From a bacterium (GTDB lineage Bacteria; Armatimonadota; JACIXR01), in assembly GCA_014360465.1 (NCBI GenBank), contig JACIXQ010000009.1, positions 1 to 46,149 of the forward strand: a stretch of DNA of 46,149 bases, read 5' to 3'. This document shows positions 8,256 through 17,389 of the stretch, one piece after another (the stretch's first letter is position 1; each line of letters opens with the position of its first letter). The notes below the pieces were generated by a model. It ran no database searches and was not told the DNA's origin. It saw only the letters and a program-made list of their open reading frames with translations. The position numbers and the translations under genes are program-made.

Positions 8256-11048
8256 TTACAGAACGCGCCTGATATAGGAGAGGCTTCTGGGGTCCAGGCG
8301 AGTCCAGTCCTCGATCTCGTAGTAGATGTTGTCTATGTCCCAGATTATCAACCGTCGGTTGCCCATATCTATCACACTGTTGTGCAAACCCCAAGTCAAG
8401 AACTTCCGCTCTCCTATATCCGTCTCAACTACCCACTCCGTGAAGCCATAAAGGTCCTTAACCGACTTTATTCGCTTTATCTTCGCAATGTAATAGGTCC
8501 GCTCCAGCTCTTCCTCAACTACTTGCCTTGATTCGGGGTCGAGCATCTCCAAGTCGGTTATAACCCCTATCTCCTGTCCGAATTGCTCCTCGCTTCTGTA
8601 ATCGCCATTCCAGACGCTTATGTATCGCGTAGGATTGGAAAGTGGGAAGAGGCGCCTCAAAATTACCTTCGAGAACTCGCCCATCCCTTCTACATATAAC
8701 TTGACAACTCCGCCAGATGTCCTTTCAAATTTCGTCGTATTTGGTGGGAAGAAGAGCGGTCCGATATCCATCTCCTCAATTTCCTCTCTCTTAACAGCCC
8801 ACTGCTCGGGTCCACTTATAGGTCCAGCTTGAAGTTCAACCAGCTTCTTATATTCACCATCGCGGGAAAGAAGTTCCTCGTTAGTCCCTTGTTCAACAAT
8901 CCTTCCCCCTTTGAGGACGACGATGCGGTCGGCAATCCTGAGGGTTGATAGGCGGTGGGCAATGGCGAATGTCGTCCTACCTCTGACCAGGCGGGAAAGA
9001 GCTTCCTGGATCTGTTTCTCGGCTTCCGTATCAACGGCGGATGTCGCCTCGTCAAGTATGAGGATGCGCGGATTGTGCACGAGTGCACGCGCTATGGCTA
9101 TCCTTTGTCTCTCTCCACCCGAGAGCCTCGCTCCTCTTTCACCCACAACCGTGTCATAGCCTTCAGGGAAATAGGTAATGAAATGGTGAGCATTTGCCGC
9201 CTTTGCAGCCCTTATTATCTCCTCCGGACGTGCATCAAAACGGGAATAAGCGATGTTTTCGGCTATCGTTCCCCGGAAGAGGAAGGGTTCCTGGGGAACG
9301 AGCCCTATCTGGCGGCGCAAATCGCGCAGATTGATATCCTTGATATTCACTCCGTCTATGAGTATCTCGCCTTCCGTAGGTAGATAGAATCGGCAGATGA
9401 GGTTGATAATCGTCGTCTTGCCAGCTCCGCTCGGACCAACTATTCCAACCATTTCTCCCGCTCTGACCTTCAGGTTGATGTTATGAAGAATGGGCTGGTG
9501 CTTATCGTAGCCGAATGTCACATTTCTGAACTCAACATTGCCGTAAATATATGGAAGAGATACTTTCTCTTCGCTTTCGTTTAGCTCCTCCGCCTCCATA
9601 TCCATAATCTCAAAAACGCGCTCGGAGGCAGCGAGAGCATTTGCTATGCTGTTGCTCATATTCATCACGACCTGAAGCGGACCGAAAAGCATACCGAGAG
9701 CGCTGAGGAAGGCGAAAAGTGTACCAGTGGAGATCTGCCCTCCGACTATATCTCGTCCGCCGAAGTAGAGGACGATGAGAGATGTAGAGCTTATGAGGAA
9801 GGAGAGGATGGGAGTGAATGTAGCCTGTGTCTGTTCCGCCCTCGTTGCCGCTTCAAAGAGGGCACTTGCCCTTTTGTCAAACCTTTCTTCTTCCTTCTTC
9901 TCCTGGGCGAAAGCCTTTACGACCCTGATCCCGGAGAGCGAATCGCTCAGGACGGAGACGAACCTGCTCCATCTATGCCAAAGTCTGCGGAAGTTCATAT
10001 ATATGTAGCCCCAGACGAAGCCGACGAGGAGGAGTATGAAGGGAGCAGGTATGAGCGTGAGGAGGGCAAGACGCCAATTCATCTGGAGGAGGATAGCGCT
10101 TATTCCGATGAGGAGCAGTATGTTGACAGCGAAGAAATAGACATCGTTGGCGAGGAATCCCTGCAGGGCACCTGTATCCTGAGTGATGCGTGATATCAGT
10201 GAGCCTGTGGGATAGCGGTCGTAGAAGGTAACGGAGAGATGCTGGAGGTTCTTGAAAAGGCTGGAGCGAAGGTCATATACTATCCTTTGACCAGTCCTCA
10301 CCGTTATCCTTCCGCGTAACACTGTCAAAGCGGTGCTCAATATATTTACAAAGAGAAGGGCAAGGACCATCAATCCGAGGGTATACCCAAGGCTTTTTAG
10401 TTCGGCAGGGCTCATAGATAGATTCTTGTGGAAGTGGGCATCAGCGGGAACGAATACCTTATCCATCAGATAGCGGTTTATGTAGATTGGCAAAAGGTTG
10501 AGGGCGGTTATAAGGAGGGAGATTAGCCCTGCGATAATGAGCGACCATTTGTATGGTTTGGCGTATGTGAGGAGGCGCTTGAGCACCTGCCCCTTTGGCA
10601 AACAGCGAGGGCATACCTTTGAGCCCGGAGGCAGGGGTAGCCCACACTTGGGACATCTCCGTTCCTCCTCTTCGGGAGGCATCTCCTTTTTACCTTCTTT
10701 AAGAAGGGATACATCCCTTGCCGCAACGGCAAACTGGGGAGCTAAGACATTGGAGTAGCGAATCAATCGCACCCATTCCCCTTTAACCTTTGCCTCAAGA
10801 ACACCGCAGCCAACAAGAGGGAGGGAACGGATTTCCTCAATGTCCTTTAATGATAACAGTTTCTTTAACTCCTTCTTACCTGCCTCCTCCTTGATTATCG
10901 CTAAGTGCTCCTCCGTTAAAATCAAATGTTCCTTTGTATCTTTCTCTTCGGGAAGGTCTGTGGTAAGGGATAGTTTTATCCCTTCCGCCCCCAAGCGTTC
11001 CTCTATTTCGCTCAGGAGCCGTAATGGTGGTTCTTCTAAATTCACCAT
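8256..11048 (-). CDS. ABC transporter ATP-binding/permease protein with zinc ribbon and C-terminal DUF1854
   Basis: This exporter-type half transporter fuses a membrane domain with its ATPase. From the N-terminus there is a soluble region of about 125 residues, a zinc ribbon CPKCGLPLPPGSKVCPRC (about 131-148), a six-helix membrane domain (about 165-470), Walker A GPSGAGKTT (about 535), signature LSGGERQRIAIARAL (about 643), ILILDEATSAVD, and a DUF1854 domain (about 770-930). DUF1854 is found on ABC proteins linked to cyanophycin metabolism in other bacteria; no cyanophycin gene is seen here, so the substrate is unknown. ATG 11048 is preferred over GTG 11060 because GGAGGTG lies nine bases before it. 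Confidence 0.93.
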   Translation of the reverse strand: MVNLEEPPLRLLSEIEERLGAEGIKLSLTTDLPEEKDTKEHLILTEEHLAIIKEEAGKKELKKLLSLKDIEEIRSLPLVGCGVLEAKVKGEWVRLIRYSNVLAPQFAVAARDVSLLKEGKKEMPPEEEERRCPKCGLPLPPGSKVCPRCLPKGQVLKRLLTYAKPYKWSLIIAGLISLLITALNLLPIYINRYLMDKVFVPADAHFHKNLSMSPAELKSLGYTLGLMVLALLFVNILSTALTVLRGRITVRTGQRIVYDLRSSLFKNLQHLSVTFYDRYPTGSLISRITQDTGALQGFLANDVYFFAVNILLLIGISAILLQMNWRLALLTLIPAPFILLLVGFVWGYIYMNFRRLWHRWSRFVSVLSDSLSGIRVVKAFAQEKKEEERFDKRASALFEAATRAEQTQATFTPILSFLISSTSLIVLYFGGRDIVGGQISTGTLFAFLSALGMLFGPLQVVMNMSNSIANALAASERVFEIMDMEAEELNESEEKVSLPYIYGNVEFRNVTFGYDKHQPILHNINLKVRAGEMVGIVGPSGAGKTTIINLICRFYLPTEGEILIDGVNIKDINLRDLRRQIGLVPQEPFLFRGTIAENIAYSRFDARPEEIIRAAKAANAHHFITYFPEGYDTVVGERGARLSGGERQRIAIARALVHNPRILILDEATSAVDTEAEKQIQEALSRLVRGRTTFAIAHRLSTLRIADRIVVLKGGRIVEQGTNEELLSRDGEYKKLVELQAGPISGPEQWAVKREEIEEMDIGPLFFPPNTTKFERTSGGVVKLYVEGMGEFSKVILRRLFPLSNPTRYISVWNGDYRSEEQFGQEIGVITDLEMLDPESRQVVEEELERTYYIAKIKRIKSVKDLYGFTEWVVETDIGERKFLTWGLHNSVIDMGNRRLIIWDIDNIYYEIEDWTRLDPRSLSYIRRVL

Positions 11049-11117
11049 CCTTAAAATCACCTCCGTGGTGAATATCTTGAAACCGAAAATGAGATTATAA
11101 CATCAATTTTTCAATAG

Positions 11118-14100
11118 TCAAATTATGACAAATAATGTTTTCTTCAAAAAGCGGATGTTCTTAACGGGGTAGTTTAAGGGATACAGAAAATTGAAGAAAG
11201 TCACCCCTTTCCCTTCATAATCAGCTCTTATTTCCTCTTCCGACAAGACGCGATTATATATCTTCACCTCGTCTATAATCCCCTGGAAATAAGCACCTTC
11301 AAACCAAGAAGCCTTCCCAATCGTCAACTTTACTCCCGTATCGTGCGTTAGCTCCGCCTCGGCACTTCCCTTCAGAACACCATTCACATAAATCCTTGCC
11401 ACTTTCCCATCATAAGTTGCGGCGATGTGGGACCATTTCCCTATCTCCACTGGCTCGCTACTTGTGACGGAAATTTCCTTTTGCGGTGTATCTATATGGA
11501 GGCTTGGTTTACCTGTAGTCCCCTCAAGAAGCAACATATAACCCTTCCATAAACCACCATATTTAGACAGTATCATCGGTCCACGGTCGGTTGAAATAAA
11601 GCTCTCTGGCTTTATCCAGGCGATAATCGTGAACTTATCGGGAGTGAGGAAATCGGAATGTCTGACCTCAACGGAGGAGGATTTGCCATCAAATCGCAGT
11701 GCCCAGCCACTTTTTCCTTCCACCCATTGGGCGTTTATTATCTCGCCGCGGTTGCCCAGTCCAGAACCATCCTGAACGATATCGCCTTCTCCTTCGTCAA
11801 ATTTCCAGTAGGCTACCAGCCCCTTGCGAAAATTTTCCGGGGATATCAATCCGCTCATTTCCTTTAACGATATAACATAAACCCTCCTTTTTGCTCGTAT
11901 AATCGGCTCTCCCCAGCAAGCCCAGTCAGCAGTTGAGTTGTCGTTCGGACCGACATCGGCGATGAATTTGAATTGCACTTCCCTGCCGGCGAATGGAGAA
12001 AGGTCGGCTGTTACTTCCTTCCATTTTTTCTGCTCACCGTGTTCCTTCAAGACCTCAATTTCTTTGCCATCCCCGGTTATAACAAGGACGGTGTAGTCAA
12101 CCCCATCGGAGAGGTCGCCACCATCCATCAAGCCGATATAGGCGTGGAATTCACACGGTTCCTTTGGCAACTTTATCTTTTCAAATGTGGCGGATGTCCA
12201 TCCTACACCACCGACATATGGAGGATGGGAGAAGAGTCCATCCTTCTCAATTCCTCCCACTGGCATACCCTTCCTTCTCTCAAATATCGCTCCCGTCTTG
12301 CTATCACCCGGTTGCTCTTCCCCACCCCTGAAGCAGATTTTCCATTGGAATGGGAGAGAGCCATCGTAGAAGTTTGCTATGACGGGCTGATACGATTCGA
12401 CCCCAAGTTTGAAAATCTTCGCCAAGGAGAGGTCATACAACTGAACTTCAACCATTAGTGTTGCTTTTTCTATCTCCTCAGCCTTCTTCTGGATAAGCCT
12501 TACCTTCAACGATTGCTCCCTCTGAGAGAGGGTGAACTCGGTAGGCTCAATGAGAAGGTCGGGATTATCTATGGAGAATTTCACTTTCCCTTTGGTTGTC
12601 CCCTTTAGATTGTTTTTGAAATTGAAGACGAGTTCCGCTTTGCCGTCTTTCAAATTTACCCTGTTATTATCAACATTTATCTCAAATGGAGGGATGGTGA
12701 AGAAATCGGCATAGGCTACGAGTTCCTCTTTATCCCCTTTTATTCTCGCTATGACCCAACAGTGTTCATCATAGGGCAGGTCCCGAGGTAAGGAGAACTG
12801 GACGGACTGTTCGCCTATTTCACCCGCTTTGAGCTCCTTTTTCCCGGGTTCTATTTTCGTTCTATATCCGTTCTCAAAAACGAGTTCCAAATCCTCTATC
12901 TTAAAGGGTTCTGCGAAGGGACCAAGCTTCAGCTTGCCCTGAATGGAATCGCCGGGTGCAACTTTATCGGTTGACAGTTTGAGCTCAAAATTGGAAGCAA
13001 CTTGCCCTTCTTTAAGATGTTGGATCAAATAGGAATGCACGGCTGCCTCGCAGGGAATGAATGCGTAGCCCCTTGAATATCTCACAGGAACTTCCTTCTG
13101 AGGTTCGCCATCATAATTGAGAGCGTAGCATTTTATCTGACCAGATACCTTCACTCCGATTTCCTTATTATCAACATTGACAATCTGCTCTTTCCCCTCG
13201 CCCAAAGGTATTCGGGCGCAGGCGTATCTTGCCGAGAGGAAATCGTTTTCCGTCCATTTCCCCCTACCATCAAGGTAGATATATTCGGGAGAGATGACCT
13301 CATCAATGCGATTTCCCTGTTTAAGATGGGAAGCCTCAAAGAATCCTTTATCGTCAAAGGCACACCAGCCACTGGGAGGAAGGATGATTTTTCTGCCCGT
13401 TATCTTCGTTAGCTCTTCAGGGAGGCGCCATTCCTTATCCCTTGACCAATTGACGAAGATATTTAAGCCGTTTTCGTATTCCACATAAAGGCGGGATTCG
13501 TTGATGACGCCGGTTAGAATAGCCTCAGTAACATTGTGAAATCTGTTGTTCTCATCTGCATATTCTATCTTCTTCACTTTCTCCATTGCATAGCGCTTAG
13601 CGACTTGCTGAATCATATAATATAGCCGGCAATTCTCCTTTGCATTTCTTCCCGTAAGCAAACCGATATGCCCGTAAGCGATTGTTGCACCTATTAACCT
13701 ATCAAGGTTTTCATCGGGATAACGAGCATCCTCCTTTTCCTCAAATCCCTGTCCCCAGAAGGGTGAATGTCCCATATCTATATCGCATTCAAGGGGGTGA
13801 AGTTTCAGAAGGTCAAAAGTCACATTGAGTGGTTCGTTGAAGAAATCGTAATTTGGGCATTGGGCATAGTTTCCCGTCACGAGACCCGCATACATATAAT
13901 GCCAGGTGCCTTCCGAAAAAGTTGGTCCGTAGGTCAGCTGGTCGTTGAGGAGAAGTTCACCATAAGCGTAGAATGTTGCGGCGAAGGTGCCCGCTCCTGG
14001 CACTCTTGCATCGTAATCACAATAGCCCCAAGGAGGAACACAGGTGTGGACATCGGTGTAGGAACAATCAATACCGAACTTCTGCTTAACGATTTTCGCC

Positions 14101-15989
14101 AGTTGTGCGTCAAATTCCACCGCCTTCGCCGGCTTAAGATTATAGCAACGAGGCCAAGCTGGTCTCCATTCGTTGTTGGGAAGGCGGGACACGAAATCCT
14201 CGTTCCAGTGTTCGTTTACGGGAGCGAAATCGGTATAGTTTGAATAATAGCCGTAAAGCCATCCAAGCGATTGCTGTTTCTTGGTGTATTCCTTGAGCGC
14301 TTCGTCCCCGCCCTTTCTTGGACCAGCCTTAGTCCTAAGCGTGAACGATTCGCCGGCATCCCGCCAAGTCGTCTCGTGGCTGAGTTTCATCAGTTTCCTT
14401 ATCCCATAAGACCATAGCTCCCTCTTGCAGAGCTCATGCTCCTCATCGAAACCCTCTTTTGATGTTACTTCCTTCAGCCATCCCATATGATAGAGGTGTT
14501 CGCCAGCGAGCTTTCCCACAGGGGAGGGTGGATTGGCTATGGTGGGCAGTGTCTCCTCAAATAGTGGGGATACGGTGAGGAAAATCCTTTCAAAGAGGTC
14601 ATTTCTTTGTCCATCGGTTTTGGGGATGTATTTTGTTCCGCCAGCGAAGCGGGCGGAATTCTCCTTCTTCCAGGAGTCAAAGTAGAGCTCGGAAGCGTTG
14701 GAGTTATACCAATCTATCCAGCAGGATATGAAGAGCGGTGTTTTATCCCTGATGAGAAGGACGGAGGGACGGGCGAGCTCAAGATAAGGAACCCTTATCA
14801 GCTCGGGGTTTCCCTGAAGTTCATCGGCATAGCCGAGTGATAGCTCGCTCGCCTTGCCTCCCAGACAGGTGGTCTCTATCACGAGTGATTTCTGCCAGAG
14901 CCAGAGGCGATATTGCACATCCCCATATTGAGAGGAGAAATGCACAGTGAGGATGCCATCTGATAGGTCAGCGGAGCGAAATTCCATCCTCTCGGTTTCC
15001 TTTTTATCCTCAAATTTTATCCCGCCTTCCCTCATCGGTCGGCAGATTCTCTTCCCATTGAAGAAGACCTCAATTTCGCCAAATGTTCCATCGCTTGGTT
15101 TGTAGACATATTTCAAATTCCCATCTTTGCCGCTGTATTCAAAGGTAAACTCGTTATCACCCGATTGGTAAGCTTTTGTCTCAAAAGAGGTTTCATAGTT
15201 TGTCGGAAGTATCGTTTCCTTGCGGGTAGGGAAGGGAAGGACGCCGGGTCCAGTATTAGTTCCAAGATTTTGCCCTGGGCGTGGCTCTATGTTTCTTTTC
15301 GGGCGTGGAGCGAAGCTAAGGGGTTTGAGTTCCTCCTTATAGAAATAGAGGGAATCAAAGTAGATGGTGCTGAAGACCTCGTTGGAGCATCCCCGGACCT
15401 CTATGCCGGTGAAGGAGCAAGGGAAAGAAATCTGTTTGAGGATAGATTCGTCTATCCTTCGGTGAGCCAGGAACCATTCCTTCCACATAACATTCCAGAA
15501 ATAGATGCGGAAGGGCTTGCCGGCTGAATCAACGAAATGGATATCAATTTCCACCCTTGGGTTATTTTTGTCCAGGGGTTCCCAGCCCCAGTTATTTCCG
15601 TAAATCCAGAGGTTGATGCAATCAAAATCACCCTCTATAGGAATGGGCTTAGGTGGTTTGATGATGAACCTGCTATCAGCTGATTTGCCCGAGAAACTCA
15701 CCTTGCAGACATAATCGCCCCACATTTGCTGTTCCCTGCTTCTTCGCACTTCTACATTAGCGCCATCGTAGCATTCAACCTTCCATCCTTCAAGGTTTTC
15801 GAAATCAACCAAGGGTTTGCGTTCCTCTTGCCTGTTCGCCCACACCATCTCATAGGGACGCTCGCCAATCTTCTCGTTTGGTGCAATCTCGTTTATGACG
15901 GGAACGACCTTCTCCGGTTGCTGAGCCATAATTATCCCTCCTTTGACAAGGCAAAACACAAGAAAAGCTAAAAGAAAGATTTTTCTCAT
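11118..15989 (-). CDS. Very large secreted glycoside-hydrolase-like protein with LamG domain
   Basis: The 1623-aa protein starts with a signal peptide (MRKIFLLAFLVFCLVKGGIIMAQ). A CBM-like beta-sandwich follows (about 40-210), then a second beta-rich region. A probable TIM-barrel core (about 490-860) carries HETTWRDAG, YTDVHTCVPPWGYCDYDAR and LECDIDMGHSPFWGQ. Then come beta-sandwich domains, an NPCBM-like domain (about 1214-1370) and a LamG/concanavalin-type domain (GLVAYWKFDEGEGD, about 1385-1590). The architecture suggests degradation of a complex extracellular glycan. The catalytic family is not one I can name; endo-acting GH101-like or alpha-galactosidase-like barrels are possible comparisons. 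The last 30 residues look unrelated to LamG. AAGGTGA precedes the ATG. Confidence 0.85.
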   Translation of the reverse strand: MRKIFLLAFLVFCLVKGGIIMAQQPEKVVPVINEIAPNEKIGERPYEMVWANRQEERKPLVDFENLEGWKVECYDGANVEVRRSREQQMWGDYVCKVSFSGKSADSRFIIKPPKPIPIEGDFDCINLWIYGNNWGWEPLDKNNPRVEIDIHFVDSAGKPFRIYFWNVMWKEWFLAHRRIDESILKQISFPCSFTGIEVRGCSNEVFSTIYFDSLYFYKEELKPLSFAPRPKRNIEPRPGQNLGTNTGPGVLPFPTRKETILPTNYETSFETKAYQSGDNEFTFEYSGKDGNLKYVYKPSDGTFGEIEVFFNGKRICRPMREGGIKFEDKKETERMEFRSADLSDGILTVHFSSQYGDVQYRLWLWQKSLVIETTCLGGKASELSLGYADELQGNPELIRVPYLELARPSVLLIRDKTPLFISCWIDWYNSNASELYFDSWKKENSARFAGGTKYIPKTDGQRNDLFERIFLTVSPLFEETLPTIANPPSPVGKLAGEHLYHMGWLKEVTSKEGFDEEHELCKRELWSYGIRKLMKLSHETTWRDAGESFTLRTKAGPRKGGDEALKEYTKKQQSLGWLYGYYSNYTDFAPVNEHWNEDFVSRLPNNEWRPAWPRCYNLKPAKAVEFDAQLAKIVKQKFGIDCSYTDVHTCVPPWGYCDYDARVPGAGTFAATFYAYGELLLNDQLTYGPTFSEGTWHYMYAGLVTGNYAQCPNYDFFNEPLNVTFDLLKLHPLECDIDMGHSPFWGQGFEEKEDARYPDENLDRLIGATIAYGHIGLLTGRNAKENCRLYYMIQQVAKRYAMEKVKKIEYADENNRFHNVTEAILTGVINESRLYVEYENGLNIFVNWSRDKEWRLPEELTKITGRKIILPPSGWCAFDDKGFFEASHLKQGNRIDEVISPEYIYLDGRGKWTENDFLSARYACARIPLGEGKEQIVNVDNKEIGVKVSGQIKCYALNYDGEPQKEVPVRYSRGYAFIPCEAAVHSYLIQHLKEGQVASNFELKLSTDKVAPGDSIQGKLKLGPFAEPFKIEDLELVFENGYRTKIEPGKKELKAGEIGEQSVQFSLPRDLPYDEHCWVIARIKGDKEELVAYADFFTIPPFEINVDNNRVNLKDGKAELVFNFKNNLKGTTKGKVKFSIDNPDLLIEPTEFTLSQREQSLKVRLIQKKAEEIEKATLMVEVQLYDLSLAKIFKLGVESYQPVIANFYDGSLPFQWKICFRGGEEQPGDSKTGAIFERRKGMPVGGIEKDGLFSHPPYVGGVGWTSATFEKIKLPKEPCEFHAYIGLMDGGDLSDGVDYTVLVITGDGKEIEVLKEHGEQKKWKEVTADLSPFAGREVQFKFIADVGPNDNSTADWACWGEPIIRAKRRVYVISLKEMSGLISPENFRKGLVAYWKFDEGEGDIVQDGSGLGNRGEIINAQWVEGKSGWALRFDGKSSSVEVRHSDFLTPDKFTIIAWIKPESFISTDRGPMILSKYGGLWKGYMLLLEGTTGKPSLHIDTPQKEISVTSSEPVEIGKWSHIAATYDGKVARIYVNGVLKGSAEAELTHDTGVKLTIGKASWFEGAYFQGIIDEVKIYNRVLSEEEIRADYEGKGVTFFNFLYPLNYPVKNIRFLKKTLFVII

Positions 15990-16009
15990 CTTAATTCACC
16001 TTGCTGGGT

Positions 16010-16038
16010 ATTTTACAACTTGGGAGGGGAAAACGCAA
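16010..16038 (-). promoter_or_regulatory. Promoter of the 1623-aa secreted protein gene
   Basis: Read on the - strand, TTGCGT (16038-16033) is followed after 17 bases by TAAAAT (16015-16010). This places the transcript start near 16003, about 14 bases before the ATG at 15989, with AAGGTGA in between. The -10 is good, the -35 weak. Confidence 0.4.
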
Positions 16039-16169
16039 TAAATGTTTTAGAATATATCAAAAAAGCAGCAGATGTCGCTAAGGAACTGTGTATTGAGGTA
16101 TTTAGCGATTTGCTTTATACAGTATTGAAGGGAACACATGTTTTATCTTTTAAAGAAGAGAGGGTATAA
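16020..16169 (+). CDS. Possible small ORF or gene remnant of about 45 aa
   Basis: An open frame between the divergent genes ends at TAA 16167-16169 and encodes a protein-like peptide (VLEYIKKAADVAKELCIEVF then SDLLYTVLKGT) with amphipathic helix character. A GGGAGGGG tract (16022-16029) could act as a Shine-Dalgarno, but no ATG or GTG follows in frame; the options are TTG 16020, inside the tract, or ATA 16038. It may be the eroded end of a lost gene. Confidence that it is translated is low. Confidence 0.2.
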   Translation: MGGENAINVLEYIKKAADVAKELCIEVFSDLLYTVLKGTHVLSFKEERV

Positions 16170-16170
16170 T
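16165..16170 (+). promoter_or_regulatory. -10 element upstream of the MBL-fold gene
   Basis: A perfect TATAAT lies 24 bases before the ATG at 16195, followed by AAGGAGG (16181-16187). The matching -35 region (around 16142-16148) is poor, so an activator may be needed. It would drive the 16195-19277 operon. Confidence 0.4.
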
Positions 16171-16194
16171 ATAAATGAGAAAGGAGGAAGAGCT

Positions 16195-16824
16195 ATGAAA
16201 ATCCTATGGTTAGGACATGCTTGTTTCCTTATCACCTCTTCATCTGGTCTGCGAATCATAACCGACCCTTATGAACCCAACATCGGCTACGCTCCAGTGA
16301 ACGAATCCGCCGATATAGTCACTGTGTCCCACGACCATTTCGACCATAACGCCGTAAAGGAAGTCAAGGGCAATCCCGAGATAGTGAGGAAATCAGCAAC
16401 AGTTAAGGGGATTACTTTTAAGGGAGTAGAACTCTTTCACGACGATGCAAGAGGGAGCAAAAGGGGAAGAAATACCGTTTTCGTCTTCAATGTGGACGGA
16501 ATAAACATCTGTCATATGGGCGACCTCGGGCATATTCCTTCTACTGACCAGCTAAGGGAACTTGGTGATGTAAATATTCTCCTAATTCCCGTTGGTGGTT
16601 TTTACACGATTGATGCGAGGCAGGCTACCCAGATAGTTGATGCCCTAAAACCCAACATCGTCATTCCTATGCACTATAAGACCGAGAAGATAGATTTCCC
16701 CATAAGCACTGTTGACGAGTTCCTGCGAGGCAAGGAGAATGTGGAAAGATTACCCTATTTGGAGGTGAATAAGGACAACCTACCAGCTCCCGTAAAGGTT
16801 GTCGTGTTGCAATATGAAAGATAA
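16195..16824 (+). CDS. MBL-fold metal-dependent hydrolase (UlaG/UPF0173-like)
   Basis: The start is ATG 16195, placed by AAGGAGG seven bases upstream; the longer frame to 16138 adds a non-conserved leader. The 209-aa protein opens MKILWLGHACFLI and carries the metallo-beta-lactamase motif SHDHFDHN (about residue 42), then HMGDLG (about 105) and a late histidine in PMHYKTE (about 158). These supply the two-metal site. Members of this group hydrolyse lactones or phosphodiesters; the substrate here is unknown. It overlaps the next gene by 11 bases, so it belongs to the operon with the KorC-like subunit and the two-component pair. Confidence 0.9.
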   Translation: MKILWLGHACFLITSSSGLRIITDPYEPNIGYAPVNESADIVTVSHDHFDHNAVKEVKGNPEIVRKSATVKGITFKGVELFHDDARGSKRGRNTVFVFNVDGINICHMGDLGHIPSTDQLRELGDVNILLIPVGGFYTIDARQATQIVDALKPNIVIPMHYKTEKIDFPISTVDEFLRGKENVERLPYLEVNKDNLPAPVKVVVLQYER

Positions 16825-17389
16825 GGATTATCTTTACGAGGAAATTCTAATCGCTGGTTTAGGCGGGCAAGGGGTTATGCTGATGGGGCAAATCCTCGCT
16901 TACGCAGCGATGGAAGAGGGCAAGAACTGCACCTGGTATCCTTCCTATGGTCCCGAGATGAGGGGAGGCTTCGCTTATTGCCGAACAATCATCTCCACAA
17001 GGGAGATTGGCTCTCCCGTTGGTATTGAGCCCGATACGGTCATCATAATGCACGGTAATTTCCTTGATATGGCTGATGGTTTGAGGGAGGGTGGTAGGTT
17101 GTTCCTCAATTCCTCCCTCTGCGAGGAGATTCCCCAAGGAAAGGATTGGCAGGTCTTCCCCATTCCAGCAAACGAGCTTGCCGAAGAGGTCGGTTCTCCC
17201 TTTGTTGCCAATTTCGTCGTTTTAGGTAGCTACCTTGAGATAGTCCACCCTGTCTCTCCCCAGACGGTCATAAAGGTTATGCCCAAGGTGATTCCAGCAC
17301 GTAGACAGGATATGATTCCCCTTAATGAGAAGGCTCTCCAGAAAGGGAGAGAATACGCTCAACGGTGGAAAGAAGTAGGGAATTCATAG
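16814..17389 (+). CDS. 2-oxoacid:ferredoxin oxidoreductase gamma subunit (KorC/PorG-like), orphan
   Basis: The 191-aa protein begins, after a short leader, with the gamma-subunit signature ILIAGLGGQGVMLMGQILAY, followed by TWYPSYGPEMRGGFAYC, typical of the subunit that closes the catalytic interface in KGOR/POR/VOR enzymes. In the usual complexes it works with alpha and beta subunits and a ferredoxin; none of these is adjacent. ATG 16814 (MKDKDYLYEE), inside the end of the MBL gene, is preferred over the upstream TTG. Its end overlaps the kinase gene by 25 bases. Whether it partners distant korAB genes cannot be seen here. Confidence 0.9.
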   Translation: MKDKDYLYEEILIAGLGGQGVMLMGQILAYAAMEEGKNCTWYPSYGPEMRGGFAYCRTIISTREIGSPVGIEPDTVIIMHGNFLDMADGLREGGRLFLNSSLCEEIPQGKDWQVFPIPANELAEEVGSPFVANFVVLGSYLEIVHPVSPQTVIKVMPKVIPARRQDMIPLNEKALQKGREYAQRWKEVGNS

